From contig DAGC01000012.1 of assembly GCA_002495625.1 (NCBI GenBank), positions 206,251 to 270,250 of the forward strand: DNA of 64,000 nucleotides, in the 5' to 3' direction. Both the position numbers and the translations under genes were made by a program. Every line of letters starts with the position of its first letter. Within the stretch, counting starts at the first letter, position 1. This stretch comes from Methanobacterium sp. UBA375 (GTDB lineage: Archaea > Methanobacteriota > Methanobacteria > Methanobacteriales > Methanobacteriaceae). Positions 1 to 9,770 of this stretch are shown here, piece after piece. Under the pieces are notes generated by a model that was given only the letters and a program-made list of their open reading frames with translations, was not told the DNA's origin and made no database searches.

Positions 1-311
1 TTAGATCTGCACATAAAGTGATGGGGATAGCAGATGAAAGTGGAGTTCGGTCTTACTTTGAAAAAACAAAAAGATACAGTGTTCCACTCCTGGTAAACGC
101 CATAAGAATTGGGGAACGTACAGCCTTATCCATGGATGGACGGGCATTCGGTGCATTCGAGGAACGCACGTTCTTCAGGGAAATAGAATTTAAAAAGATC
201 GACTGGATTTACATATTTTCTTTCTGGACCGTAAGTGCCATAATACTTATTACTCTATATTTAACGGGATTGATGGGGGAAATAGGATTTTATTTCGGTA
301 GTTTTGGTTGA
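1..311 (+). CDS. ECF transporter T component, C-terminal part (cut by window edge)
   Basis: The reading frame is open to the left edge, so only the last hundred or so residues are present. The visible piece has the pattern of energy-coupling factor T proteins: a cytoplasmic stretch with RIGERTALSMDGRAFG (the Ala-Arg-Gly-like coupling region), then FFREIEF, then one hydrophobic helix near the C-terminus. T components couple the ATPase subunits to a substrate-binding S component in the membrane. Two YkoE-type S components lie downstream at 4654 and 5293 and a decayed one at about 541, so this is probably the YkoC-like partner; the ATPase genes would be to the left. Family call is good; the substrate is unknown. 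Confidence 0.75.
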   Translation, partial: RSAHKVMGIADESGVRSYFEKTKRYSVPLLVNAIRIGERTALSMDGRAFGAFEERTFFREIEFKKIDWIYIFSFWTVSAIILITLYLTGLMGEIGFYFGSFG

Positions 312-465
312 TAAAAGAATAAAATGAAGTTTTGAGTTACTCAAGTGGTTTAAATAAGCTTGATATTGTTATCTATATGTTTTTGGTTTTTAAAAGTTAA
401 TTATGGGATTTAAAGTGTTGATCAACCTAAACAGAAGTCTAATAAATGATTATTAAATAGAAAAA

Positions 466-520
466 TTTATATATTCTAAAGTTTTAGGTATACCTAAATA
501 AAAGTTTAGGCATACCTAAA
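466..520 (+). promoter_or_regulatory. TATA box plus tandem DtxR-like operators ahead of the first ABC pair
   Basis: TTTATATA at 466-473 is followed by two 16-bp palindromes, TTTAGGTATACCTAAA (483-498) and TTTAGGCATACCTAAA (505-520), centred 22 bp apart. An archaeal start site would fall about 25 bp after the TATA box, inside the operators, which fits repression. The core TTAGG-N4-CCTAA matches the classical DtxR/IdeR box. The same module recurs at 11637, 12765, 15639 and 24246. Confidence 0.75.
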
Positions 521-540
521 TTTGAAATAGGGGAGAGGTT

Positions 541-610
541 TTAAAATAGCTGAAGAACTTTCAAGACACAAATCGTGGCTAAACCACCCGGACATCGAAA
601 ACACAATATT
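541..610 (+). pseudogene. Decayed 5' end of an ECF S-component gene
   Basis: After a purine-rich ribosome-binding-like stretch, this segment resembles the first 60 or so bases of the intact S-component gene at 5293: shared blocks include ggttttaa, ctgaagaa, tttcaag, atcgtggct and ggacatc. The start codon is lost and similarity fades after about 610. It sits directly behind the operator pair at 483-520, where a functional S component would be expected. The rest of 611-807 shows no convincing gene. Confidence 0.55.
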
Positions 611-807
611 TCTTAGCCATCATGGATATTTTACATTCTTTAATCCTATTTTACAACATTATTTAGCGGTATTTCCGTTACATTGGCGACTAATGAGGGT
701 GAATTTACTACCCATCATTTACATTACTTAGTAAACAACAGAAACAGCTTTGTTTGCCTTTTTAATGGTTAAATTTGCCTAAAAATTTAATTTAAAGGAG
801 ATAGAAA

Positions 808-2568
808 ATGAGTGGAATAAAAAATGTTCTTTTCTATGCAAAGGAGTATAAAAACAAGATTTACCTGGCATTTTTCCTCATTCTCTTCAGTGTCATCGCC
901 GGTATCGTACCATATTTACTAACCTATGATATCATCATAAACTTCGTAGAAAATAACACAGTCACCCCGACCTATTTATTAGTAATGGCGGCTGGTGTTG
1001 CATTCTTTTTATGGCTGCGTTCATTCCTACATACAAAAGGTTTGGAAGCATCCCACGAAGCTGCCTATGACACTTTAATGGGTATGAGGACAAAATTTGC
1101 AGAAAAGATGATGAAACTTCCCCTGGGAAACATAAGTGAAAGAGGGACAGGAAGCTATAAGAAAAATTTCGTGGATGATATAGAAAGTATCGAACTGATA
1201 TTAGCCCATCTGATACCAGAAGGTCTGCCTTACGTAATCGCCCCCATAATAGTCTATATAATCCTCTTTATACTGGATTGGCGGCTGGCTCTCCTTTCCA
1301 TTGCATCAGGTTTAATAGGTTTGGTGGCCGTGATGTTGATGATAAGGGGTGGAGTTAAAAAGATGAAGAATTATTATGGCTCTGCTCAGAAGATGAACTC
1401 TACCATAGTAGAATACATTTCTGGTATGGAAGTCATCAAGATCTTCAACAGGACAACGAGCTCCTATGAAAAATATGTCTCGTCGGTGGAAAATTACAAA
1501 AAATACACCCTGGACTGGTTCAGGGATTCATGGAACTATATGGCAGTATATGGGGCAGTTCTTCCCTGCACAATCCTGTTTTTATTACCGGTCGGCACCC
1601 TGTTTTACATAGAGGGAACACTGACACTTCCCACACTGGTTTTTGCACTGTTGCTATCCATGGGTATAGGCGTACCTCTAATAAAACTGGTAGGATTCCT
1701 TCCTCTCATCCCACAACTCCAATATAAAGTAGAACAGCTTGAGAACACCTTTGAAGGGGATGAATTAAAAATAACAGACAGGGGTATCGCTCCTGAAAAC
1801 TACGATGTACGTTTTAAAAACGTTACATTCGCCTATGATAAAAAGGACGTGATTAAGGATGTTTCATTTTGCGCTAAGGGAGACTCTGTAACTGCAATCG
1901 TTGGTGAATCAGGAAGCGGTAAAAGCACACTGGCCAAACTCCTGGTTCACTTTTGGGACGTTAAAGAGGGAGAAATAGTCATAGGTGGTGTGAATATCAA
2001 AAATATCTCCTTTGAAAAACTGATGAACCTGATAAGTTACGTTTCACAGGATACTTTTCTCTTCAATATTTCCATCATGGAAAATATCCGTATAGGAAAG
2101 CCAGGTGCCACCAGTGAAGAAGTCATAGCAGCTGCAAAACTTGCCCAGTGCCATGATTTCATCATGGCTATGGAGAACGGTTACAACACCAATGCCGGTG
2201 ATGCCGGAAACAAGCTTTCCGGTGGAGAAAAACAGCGAATCACCATAGCAAGGGCAATACTCAAAAACGCACCCATAATCATCCTGGACGAGGCTACCGC
2301 CTTTACCGATCCAGAAAATGAGGATAAGATTCAGGATGCATTGAACCAGTTAACCGGTGGAAAAACGCTCATAGTGATAGCTCATAGACTGTCAACAATT
2401 GTGGAGTCTGATAATATAATTTTAATGGATGATGGTAACCTGCTTATGCAGGGGACCCATGAAGAATTATTAAAGAGGTCTGATACGTATAAGTCGCTTT
2501 GGGATTCTCACATGGAATCCATGGATTGGGATATAAATGTTAAGGGGGGTTCAACATGCTTGATGTAA
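808..2568 (+). CDS. ABC half-transporter, type IV (exporter) fold, IrtA/YbtP-like
   Basis: 586 residues: six predicted membrane helices (about 1-310) followed by an ATPase domain with Walker A GESGSGKST (from residue 366), signature LSGGEKQR (from 470), Walker B IIILDEATA (from 490) and the H-loop IAHR. The stretch after Walker B reads DEATAFTDPENE; from memory DEATAxADPEN is typical of the IrtAB/YbtPQ siderophore-import branch rather than drug exporters. The next half-transporter overlaps its 3' end by 13 bases, so the two are probably translated together as a heterodimer. Start ATG follows AAAGGAGAT. It lies downstream of the tandem operators at 483-520. Direction and substrate cannot be proved from sequence. 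Confidence 0.85.
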   Translation: MSGIKNVLFYAKEYKNKIYLAFFLILFSVIAGIVPYLLTYDIIINFVENNTVTPTYLLVMAAGVAFFLWLRSFLHTKGLEASHEAAYDTLMGMRTKFAEKMMKLPLGNISERGTGSYKKNFVDDIESIELILAHLIPEGLPYVIAPIIVYIILFILDWRLALLSIASGLIGLVAVMLMIRGGVKKMKNYYGSAQKMNSTIVEYISGMEVIKIFNRTTSSYEKYVSSVENYKKYTLDWFRDSWNYMAVYGAVLPCTILFLLPVGTLFYIEGTLTLPTLVFALLLSMGIGVPLIKLVGFLPLIPQLQYKVEQLENTFEGDELKITDRGIAPENYDVRFKNVTFAYDKKDVIKDVSFCAKGDSVTAIVGESGSGKSTLAKLLVHFWDVKEGEIVIGGVNIKNISFEKLMNLISYVSQDTFLFNISIMENIRIGKPGATSEEVIAAAKLAQCHDFIMAMENGYNTNAGDAGNKLSGGEKQRITIARAILKNAPIIILDEATAFTDPENEDKIQDALNQLTGGKTLIVIAHRLSTIVESDNIILMDDGNLLMQGTHEELLKRSDTYKSLWDSHMESMDWDINVKGGSTCLM

Positions 2569-4385
2569 TTAGGAGAATCATCAATCTTTCAGGAGACTAT
2601 TCATCTAAAATAAAGATGGCTTTCGTAGTCAGTATCTTCGAGGAGATATTCGCAGTAATGCCCATCCTGTTAATATTTTACGTACTAGTTAAAATTGTAT
2701 CTGGCAGTATCACCATCCAGGATGTATGGATTGTAGGTATTGCAATGGTTTTGAGCGTGATTTTGAGAGCGGTGTCCAAACGGTTGATAGATGGTTTACA
2801 GAGTGCTGCAGGATACGAAATTTTTGCAAGGGAAAGAATGAGTATGGGTGACCGGTTGAAAAGGTTCCCCATGGGGTACTTTTCAGAGGGCAACATTGGT
2901 AACGTCACGGCAGTCATCACCTCCGACCTGGTATTTATAGAAGAACACGCCATGTCCATACTAGCCCAGGTATTCACTGGATATTTGAGTATGGCAATTG
3001 GAGTAATAATGATTACCGTGCTTGACTACCGGATCGGGATTATCTTTGCCTTCACCGCTGTTCTTGCACTTTTTACTCTAAATAAACTCCAAGAGGTGGT
3101 GGAGCATCAATCCAAAATCAGACAGGAAACTCACTCTAGATTAATAAGCGCTGTTTTAGAGTATATAAAGGGGATTTCTGTCATCAAATCTTTTAACATG
3201 GCTGGTGAACGGGCTAAAAAGATAAGCCAGGAGTTTAAAAGGGTACGGGATGCGTCTATAGAGTTTGAAAAGAAGTTTTCTTCAAAAATACTGCCATTTG
3301 AAAATTGTTTCAGCCTAGGGATAGGATTAACAGTTTTAGCAGTTTCCTATTTTGCATTAAACCAAACGTTGGACCTGCCCCTCATGTTGATGATGCTCAT
3401 CTTCGTATTTGAAATATTTATTCCCTTCAAGGCATTGGGTAGCTTAAGCAACCAGGTCCGTATCATGGAAGCAGCACTCAACAGGTATGATAAGATCAGC
3501 AACGTGGAAATCATCGATGAAGATGGGAAAGATATACCCCTTGATCACTTCGACATCGAATTTAAAGACGTGACATTTGCTTACGAACAGGAAGACGTGC
3601 TTCACAACGTTAGCTTTAAAGTCCCAGAACGCAGCATGACTGCTCTCGTGGGTAAATCTGGTTGTGGTAAAACAACCATTGCCAATTTAATTGCCAGGTT
3701 CTGGGACGTGCAAAAAGGGGAAGTGAAAGTTGGCGGCGTTAATGTTAAGGAGATGACCTGCGACAGTCTTCTAAAAAACATAAGCATGGTGTTTCAAAAT
3801 GTGTACCTCTTCAACGACACCATCCTGAATAACATAACCTTCGGAAAGCCGGACGCTACCATGGAAGAGGTAGTTGAAACCTGTAAAAAGGCCAGATGTC
3901 ATGATTTCATAATGGAACTGGAAAATAGCTATGATACCATCGTAGGCGAAGGTGGATCATCCCTTTCAGGTGGTGAAAAACAGAGGATTTCTATAGCAAG
4001 GGCCATACTTAAGGACGCACCTATCGTGATCCTTGATGAAGCTACAGCGAGTGTTGATCCCGACAATGAGAAGCATATCCAGATGGCCATCAATGAACTG
4101 GTAAAAAATAAAACCCTGGTCATGATCGCCCACCGGTTATCCACCATCCAAAACGCCGATGAAATACTGGTCATCGATGAGGGTAAAATTGTAGAAAGAG
4201 GCACTCATAACCAGCTTATAAGAGAAAAAGGCTTATACGATGATTTCTGGCAGAGACGTATGAAGGCGAAAAGTTGGAAAATCAACAAAGCTTCAAACAG
4301 CTTGAAAGATGCAAATAAACAGATTGATTTAGTTAAAGATGAAGTTATAATTGGAAATACTGGAAATTTACCGGAAAAGAACTAG
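2556..4385 (+). CDS. ABC half-transporter, partner of the preceding gene (IrtB/YbtQ-like)
   Basis: 609 residues with six N-terminal membrane helices and one ATPase domain: Walker A GKSGCGKTT (from residue 366), signature LSGGEKQR (from 470), Walker B IVILDEATA, H-loop IAHR. Start ATG lies inside the end of the upstream half-transporter behind AAGGGGGG, so translation is coupled. A charged tail of about 40 residues follows the ATPase domain. The motif spacing is the same as in the partner, as expected for a heterodimeric exporter-fold transporter. The operator context argues for a role in metal-chelate handling; whether it moves substrate in or out is inference. Confidence 0.85.
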   Translation: MLDVIRRIINLSGDYSSKIKMAFVVSIFEEIFAVMPILLIFYVLVKIVSGSITIQDVWIVGIAMVLSVILRAVSKRLIDGLQSAAGYEIFARERMSMGDRLKRFPMGYFSEGNIGNVTAVITSDLVFIEEHAMSILAQVFTGYLSMAIGVIMITVLDYRIGIIFAFTAVLALFTLNKLQEVVEHQSKIRQETHSRLISAVLEYIKGISVIKSFNMAGERAKKISQEFKRVRDASIEFEKKFSSKILPFENCFSLGIGLTVLAVSYFALNQTLDLPLMLMMLIFVFEIFIPFKALGSLSNQVRIMEAALNRYDKISNVEIIDEDGKDIPLDHFDIEFKDVTFAYEQEDVLHNVSFKVPERSMTALVGKSGCGKTTIANLIARFWDVQKGEVKVGGVNVKEMTCDSLLKNISMVFQNVYLFNDTILNNITFGKPDATMEEVVETCKKARCHDFIMELENSYDTIVGEGGSSLSGGEKQRISIARAILKDAPIVILDEATASVDPDNEKHIQMAINELVKNKTLVMIAHRLSTIQNADEILVIDEGKIVERGTHNQLIREKGLYDDFWQRRMKAKSWKINKASNSLKDANKQIDLVKDEVIIGNTGNLPEKN

Positions 4386-4466
4386 ATCACTTCTATTTGA
4401 ACTTTTTTATATTTTGAGATAATCTTAAAACTGAAAAGCAATAGGGAATTCATGTATCAGAAGAAA

Positions 4467-4482
4467 TTTAGGCATACCTAAT
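4467..4482 (+). promoter_or_regulatory. Single DtxR-like operator upstream of the S components
   Basis: TTTAGGCATACCTAAT, one mismatch from the perfect 16-bp palindrome found elsewhere in the island. It lies 170 bases before the S-component start at 4654 and 80 bases after the ABC pair. No clear TATA box was seen next to it, so it may act on a promoter I could not place. Confidence 0.55.
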
Positions 4483-4653
4483 TTGGTAGGTTGAAGTAAG
4501 TATCAATTGTTAAGGGAGGTGGGAGATGGAATCGGTAAACTAACTCAATAAATTAATTGATGTTAAATAATAAGGATTGAAAGGTGTTGAATTAAATTTT
4601 TAATAAGAAAATATGTTAATATCTGAAATTTAACTGGAACAGGATGTTTAAAA

Positions 4654-5220
4654 ATGACTGAAAATAGTTTAAGAAAAACGAATCGTGGATGGACAACCAG
4701 AGATATCATGGTAACCGCCATAATTTCAATAGCTTTAGGTGTACTTTACATCCCTTTAACCTATTTGATCGCATGGCTAACGCCACTTCCATTCATAGTG
4801 ACTATTGTAGTAGGTATCTATTTCTGGCCAATTATCATGGTAGCTTATCTCATGCGTAAACCGGGAGCAGCTTTATTTGCCGCTTTAGTTTCATTTTTAG
4901 TGCTTATACCATTTACTCCCTACGGTATCACTGTGTTAAGCATGGCATTGCTCTTGGGAGTGCCCATTGAACTTATTTTAATGGCTGGCCGTTACAAATT
5001 CCGGTTGTGGAATTTGATGTTAGCAGGAGCTGTTGCCGGGTTAATTTATATTACGGGGCAGTTTACAGCCTTTGGTTTGGCAATTGTTGCTCCATCGCTC
5101 CAAGTAATTCTTTACATCGAAGCGATAATAGGAGGGGCAATACTGGGAGGTTTAATAGCAAAGTGGATAGGGGATGCTGTGTTTAAAACCGGTGTTATTT
5201 CTAACCCGAATGAAAGCTAA
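4654..5220 (+). CDS. ECF transporter S component, YkoE-like (first copy)
   Basis: 188 residues, almost entirely membrane-embedded, with about six helices. It begins RGWTTRDIMVTAIISIALG and contains the MRKPGAALFAAL segment seen in YkoE-type S proteins (the ABC_cobalt/YkoE family). In ECF transporters this subunit binds the substrate and docks on a shared T/ATPase module; B. subtilis YkoE binds a thiamine precursor, but S-component substrates cannot be transferred across this distance. It is clearly paralogous to the next gene at 5293, so the pair arose by tandem duplication. The nearby T component at the left window edge is the natural partner. Confidence 0.8.
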   Translation: MTENSLRKTNRGWTTRDIMVTAIISIALGVLYIPLTYLIAWLTPLPFIVTIVVGIYFWPIIMVAYLMRKPGAALFAALVSFLVLIPFTPYGITVLSMALLLGVPIELILMAGRYKFRLWNLMLAGAVAGLIYITGQFTAFGLAIVAPSLQVILYIEAIIGGAILGGLIAKWIGDAVFKTGVISNPNES

Positions 5221-5292
5221 AAAAGTGTTTGAATGAATTATATTAACAAAATAGGAAATTTAACATGTTTAAATATAATTTTGGAGGTTTTA

Positions 5293-5847
5293 ATGACTGA
5301 AGAAATTTCAAGAAGGATGTATCGTGGCTGGACTACCAGGGACATCATGGTGACCGCCATAATATCCATAGTTGCAGGAATGCTCTATATCCCCTTAACG
5401 TACTTCACAGGATATTTAATAGCATTCCCATTTTTACACGCTCTGGTTTTACCGCTCAGCTACTATCCCCTCTTTATAATAGCTTACATTATACGTAAAC
5501 CAGGAGTAGCTCTGTTTTCTGCTGCAATAGCCTACCTTGTGCAAGTACCACTTACTCCATGGGGCGTAGCCATGCTCATGAGTATCTTCTTTGTAGGTTT
5601 ACCGGTGGAACTTATATTATTGGCTCAACGTTACCGAAACTTTAAATTATGGTATCTGCTGTTAATGGGGGCTATCTGTGGCCTGTTTAGTTTTGCAGGG
5701 TACTTTATGATAATGGGTGTTGGAAACCTCACTCCCATGCTTCAGATAATCTCCTGTGTGGGTGCAACTTTAAGTGGGGCGGTTGGAGGGTTACTGGCAA
5801 AATGGATAGGTGATGCAGTAATTAGAACGGGAGTTGTTTCTATCTAG
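5293..5847 (+). CDS. ECF transporter S component, YkoE-like (second copy)
   Basis: 184 residues starting at the ATG behind GGAGG (the frame is open 60 bases further upstream but without a ribosome binding site). It shares with its neighbour at 4654 the opening RGWTTRDIMVTAIISI, IRKPGVALFSAA, a proline-rich loop and the closing AKWIGDAVIRTGV. About six membrane helices. Two S components with one T component suggests two related ligands, or a duplicate free to diverge. Its 5' end is the template recognisable in the decayed copy near 541. Confidence 0.8.
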   Translation: MTEEISRRMYRGWTTRDIMVTAIISIVAGMLYIPLTYFTGYLIAFPFLHALVLPLSYYPLFIIAYIIRKPGVALFSAAIAYLVQVPLTPWGVAMLMSIFFVGLPVELILLAQRYRNFKLWYLLLMGAICGLFSFAGYFMIMGVGNLTPMLQIISCVGATLSGAVGGLLAKWIGDAVIRTGVVSI

Positions 5848-5976
5848 TAGTTAGAGATGTTTGAATTGGTTCATAAACCAATTCATATTATTCGTTTTAA
5901 CATAAAATACTGGTCTATAGGCTTTTTGTGTGTTTAAAACTTTTTTTAAATCAAATATTAAAGGAAGGTGTTAAAA

Positions 5977-6774
5977 ATGGGACAGAATTTAGAAGGAGTA
6001 CCCGAAACATTACTGATCCCGCTTTGGGCGAGAGCAGTCGAATCAAAACAGGAAAATCCAATTATTATAGATGATCTATCAATAGAGATGATAGAAAAAA
6101 TTGAATATGATTTTTCAAAATTTGATAAGGCATGGATGTCTCAAACGGGTGTTGTTATCCGGACTGAACTTCTTGATAAAGCGACCGACGGTTTTATTTG
6201 CAAGAATCCTGATGCTGTTATCATAAACATTGGTTGCGGCCTTGACACCAGATTCTTTAGGGTGGATAATGGTAGAATTAACTGGTATGACCTAGATTTG
6301 CCAGAAGTAATCAACGTTAGGAAACAATTTTTTGAGGAAACAGACAGATATAAAATGATAGATAAATCTGTATTTGATTATTCGTGGATTAAAGATGTAA
6401 ATACAATTAATAAACCTGTTTTAATCATAGCAGAGGGGGTGTTGATGTATTTTACTGAAGAAGAGGTTAAAAAGTTAATGGATACGTTAGTTGATTCATT
6501 TAAAGAATCAGAAATGCTTTTTGAAGTGATAACTCCTATGATGGCTAAGGGAAGCAAAAATCATGATACAATTAAAAAAATGAACGCTGAATTTCAATGG
6601 GGAATCAAAAATAGTAAAGAAATGGAAAAATTCAGCAGTAAGATAAAGTTTGTAGAAGAATGGAACTACTTTGACTATCATAAACATAGATGGCGCTGGA
6701 TGCGTTTGCTAACTTCAATTCCCCCACTTAAAAATAGTTTCAATACCCGGATTATCCGTTTAAAGGTTTATTAG
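5977..6774 (+). CDS. SAM-dependent methyltransferase, LCM/TcmP-like family
   Basis: 265 residues from the ATG that follows AAGGAAGGTG. The SAM site is INIGCGLDTRFF, the form typical of leucine-carboxyl-methyltransferase/TcmP-type O-methyltransferases, followed by an acidic WYDLDLPEV motif and ILIAEGVLMYF-like motif IV. Members methylate carboxylates or hydroxyls of small molecules, including polyketides. It follows the two S components on the same strand after a gap of 130 bases. Substrate unknown; in this setting a transported ligand or chelate is a plausible guess only. Confidence 0.75.
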   Translation: MGQNLEGVPETLLIPLWARAVESKQENPIIIDDLSIEMIEKIEYDFSKFDKAWMSQTGVVIRTELLDKATDGFICKNPDAVIINIGCGLDTRFFRVDNGRINWYDLDLPEVINVRKQFFEETDRYKMIDKSVFDYSWIKDVNTINKPVLIIAEGVLMYFTEEEVKKLMDTLVDSFKESEMLFEVITPMMAKGSKNHDTIKKMNAEFQWGIKNSKEMEKFSSKIKFVEEWNYFDYHKHRWRWMRLLTSIPPLKNSFNTRIIRLKVY

Positions 6775-6860
6775 AATGGTTACATAATAAACTAGATAAA
6801 TTTATTCAATAAAGAAATAATGGAAGATGAATTATTGAAAAAATAATTCAATCTTAAGTT

Positions 6861-7484
6861 TTAAGGTTTTTGAGCCATTACACATATCCATTCTCCATTT
6901 CCATGCTCATGAGTTTGTATATTAGTGAAACCAGCCATAATAAGAATGTCTTTAAGTTGTTCCTTGGTGTAAATTGTCATGTCGATTTTATCAGTCCATT
7001 TTTCAGATCCTTCTGGTCTTGCTGCTTCGTTACAGATGAAGAATTTACCACCGGGTTTAAGTACACGGTTGACCTCTTTAAAATCGTTTAAAAGATCAGG
7101 CCAGAAGTAGATGGTCTCAAAGGCGGTGGCCAGATCGAATTTTCTATCCTCAAATGGTAGGGAGGAAACACTTCCCTGGACAACTTCAACTTTTCCCTCT
7201 GAAACTGCTTTCCTGTTAAATTTCCTTGAATTTTCCACGCTCGTTTCGGAGTAATCTATACCGTAAACTTTGGCATCCGGTGCCTTTTCCAGTAGATTTG
7301 AGATATTTTTCCCACCTCCACATCCAATTTCTAAAATAGATGCTGTTTTTTCTATTTCAAGGTTACTTAAACACCACAGGGCATTTTTATTATGCATGAT
7401 GTTCATCATCTGTAACATCATCTTGCCGGTTACACCCTTTCCTGGTTTACGTGTGTTTGCAAAAAAATCTCTCATTAAACTCAT
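6861..7484 (-). CDS. Class I SAM-dependent methyltransferase
   Basis: 207 residues, start ATG behind GGAGG. Motif I is ILEIGCGGGKN, the acidic residue of motif II lies in YGIDYSE, and motif III follows at VNRVLKPGGKF: a Methyltransf_11-type Rossmann fold. It is transcribed opposite to its neighbours, from a promoter whose TATA box and DtxR-like palindrome lie at 7602-7629, which ties it to the same regulon as the transporters. Short and without extra domains; substrate not predictable. Confidence 0.8.
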   Translation of the reverse strand: MSLMRDFFANTRKPGKGVTGKMMLQMMNIMHNKNALWCLSNLEIEKTASILEIGCGGGKNISNLLEKAPDAKVYGIDYSETSVENSRKFNRKAVSEGKVEVVQGSVSSLPFEDRKFDLATAFETIYFWPDLLNDFKEVNRVLKPGGKFFICNEAARPEGSEKWTDKIDMTIYTKEQLKDILIMAGFTNIQTHEHGNGEWICVMAQKP

Positions 7485-7601
7485 ATGAGTTCCTCCTTTT
7501 AAGTAACGATTTTATATTAACTTTCTCAGGTTTGGATGAACTTTCTCCTAGATATCTAAATTATTAATTATTTTATCATATTGGATCTAAACCATTTAAA
7601 T

Positions 7602-7629
7602 TTTAGGCATGCCTAAATTTTATATAGTA
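7602..7629 (-). promoter_or_regulatory. TATA box and DtxR-like operator for the minus-strand methyltransferase
   Basis: Read on the minus strand, TACTATATAAAA (7618-7629) is followed immediately by the perfect palindrome TTTAGGCATGCCTAAA (7602-7617). The order TATA-then-operator is the same as in the plus-strand modules of the island. It is about 120 bases from the start at 7484. It may also affect the divergent ABC pair, though no TATA box toward 7857 was resolved. Confidence 0.65.
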
Positions 7630-7856
7630 GTAGGTTACAATGTTTAAATCGTGGGTTAAAAATCAAATTATTCTTTAAAGAACATTGTTTTTCTAATTGA
7701 GAAATCGATTTTCATTTATTAACTTAAAAAATAATTTTTAAAGGGATATTTTGATTTTTTAGATTCGTATAGTGTGATAAGTTAAAAAATAGAGTATGTA
7801 AACTGAAAACAGAAGAAAAACGAATAGGTAAAAAGTTTATTATGGGGAGAATGAAA

Positions 7857-9770
7857 TTGAGTGAAAATAAGGAAAACCACGGTTTTTCACGGTTAATGGA
7901 ATTGACTGGGAAATTAAAGATTCTATTGATTTTAGGATGTATATTATCTGCAATAGGAAGTGTATTAACGTTAGGTCCTTTTGTTTATATTTACTTCATA
8001 ATCAAGGAGATATTAATGGTAAGTGGAAACATAAGCCTGGTAAATACTGATTTACTAATCAGTTATGGTTGGTTAGCACTGATTTTCGCGGTTTCCGGGA
8101 TTTTAGTTACTTTTGCAGCATTGATGTGCACCCATTTTGTGGCGTTTAAAACCATCAAAAATGTGAGGTACGATTTACTAAGACACCTGACTACCTTGCC
8201 TTTAGGTTTCCATACCATGAATCCCAGTGGAAAAATTCGTAAAATCGTAGAAACCAATACCATTCAACTGGAAGATTACATAGCTCATAGACTGCCTGAT
8301 TTGGCTGGAAGTATGGTCATGCCATTTGCAATACTGATATTGTTAATGTATTTTGACTGGGTTCTGGGAATCATCTGCTTACTTCCCTTAATCGCTGGAT
8401 TTGCTACTCTATATTCTATAATGAAAGGATCAAGTCAGGAATTTTTAGAGATATACCAGAATTCTTTGGAAGATATGAACAATTCTGCTGTGGAATATGT
8501 GAGGGGGATTTCTGTGGTAAAAGTATTTGGACAGACCATATACTCATTTAAAAACTTCTACGACTCCATAATAAGATATAAGAATTATGTTTTGGAGTAT
8601 GCTTTGTCCATGGAAAAAGCAATGAGTTCATTTGTAACTACTATTAATGCCGCTTTCTTCCTGTTGGTTCCAGCAGGTATCATACTCAGCTCACTTGCCA
8701 CAAATTATGAATCCTTCGTTTTAAGTTTCATATTTTACGTGATCTTTGCTCCGGTTACAGCATCCATGCTCATGAAGATAATGTACACAGCCTCTGACCA
8801 GATGATGGTTTCAGAATCCTTAAAGAAGATCGACGCTTTGTTCAATGAAAAACCCTTAAAAGAGCCTGAAAATCCTCAAACACCAGAAAATAACGATATA
8901 GCATTTAAAAACGTGAGTTTTTCCTATATAAGTGAAGATAAGAATAAAGAAATGGCCTTAGAAGATATTTCCTTCAAAGTGGATGAAGGAAAAATAATAG
9001 CTTTAGTGGGCCCTTCTGGCGGTGGAAAAACAACCATAGCCAACTTAATCCCTAGATTCTGGGATGTTGACGAAGGAGAAATAACAATCGGCGGTGTTAA
9101 CATCAAAGAGATTGTTTACCCTGAGTTAATGGACAGAATGAGCATCGTATTCCAGGATATTTACTTACTTAAGGACAGTATTTTAAACAACATAAAATTA
9201 CCCAAGCCCGATGCAACGAGGGAAGAAGTTTTAGAAGCCGCCAGATTAGCCCAGTGTGAAGATATACTGGAAAAATTACCGGATGGAATCGACACCGTAA
9301 TTGGAACTAAGGGGATATACCTATCTGGAGGGGAAAAACAGAGAATTACTCTGGCAAGAGCTATTTTAAAAGATTCACGGATAATAATATTCGATGAAGC
9401 GACGGCTTTTGCAGATCCTGAAAATGAATACAAAATACAGCTAGCTTTTGAAGAATTAACCAAGAATAAAACGGTTATCATGATAGCCCACCGGTTATCA
9501 TCCATAAAAAATGTCGATGAGATTTTAGTGCTGGAGAAGGGTAAAATTTTAGAAAGTGGAACCCATGATGAGCTCGTGAAAAATGATGGATTGTATGCTA
9601 AAATGTGGAAGGAATATCAATCAGGATTATCCTGGGATGTTGGAAAACAAACTGAAAAAGTTAATAAAAATGATGATAATGGGTTACCGGATCCGGGTAA
9701 TCTGCAGGATGTTTCAAGCAGTTATGAAATAAGAAATGACAGAAATAAGGGGGCAGATCCAAATGCTTAA
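7857..9770 (+). CDS. ABC half-transporter, second pair, IrtA/YbtP-like
   Basis: About 637 residues from a TTG that follows GGGGAG at good spacing (ATG codons at 7842 and 7851 are in frame but lie at or before that site). Six membrane helices, then an ATPase domain with Walker A GPSGGGKTT, signature LSGGEKQR, Walker B IIIFDEATA and the import-branch-like DEATAFADPENE, then H-loop IAHR and a long polar tail. The next half-transporter overlaps its end by 8 bases. This second heterodimer parallels the pair at 808-4385, the first member of each pair carrying the ATAF(T/A)DPENE variant. Confidence 0.85.
   Translation: MSENKENHGFSRLMELTGKLKILLILGCILSAIGSVLTLGPFVYIYFIIKEILMVSGNISLVNTDLLISYGWLALIFAVSGILVTFAALMCTHFVAFKTIKNVRYDLLRHLTTLPLGFHTMNPSGKIRKIVETNTIQLEDYIAHRLPDLAGSMVMPFAILILLMYFDWVLGIICLLPLIAGFATLYSIMKGSSQEFLEIYQNSLEDMNNSAVEYVRGISVVKVFGQTIYSFKNFYDSIIRYKNYVLEYALSMEKAMSSFVTTINAAFFLLVPAGIILSSLATNYESFVLSFIFYVIFAPVTASMLMKIMYTASDQMMVSESLKKIDALFNEKPLKEPENPQTPENNDIAFKNVSFSYISEDKNKEMALEDISFKVDEGKIIALVGPSGGGKTTIANLIPRFWDVDEGEITIGGVNIKEIVYPELMDRMSIVFQDIYLLKDSILNNIKLPKPDATREEVLEAARLAQCEDILEKLPDGIDTVIGTKGIYLSGGEKQRITLARAILKDSRIIIFDEATAFADPENEYKIQLAFEELTKNKTVIMIAHRLSSIKNVDEILVLEKGKILESGTHDELVKNDGLYAKMWKEYQSGLSWDVGKQTEKVNKNDDNGLPDPGNLQDVSSSYEIRNDRNKGADPNA

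Noticed and set aside
4386..4653. A GGGAGGTGG near 4514 followed by ATG as a small gene
   Set aside because: The frame closes after a few codons and has no conserved pattern; more likely a relic or chance.
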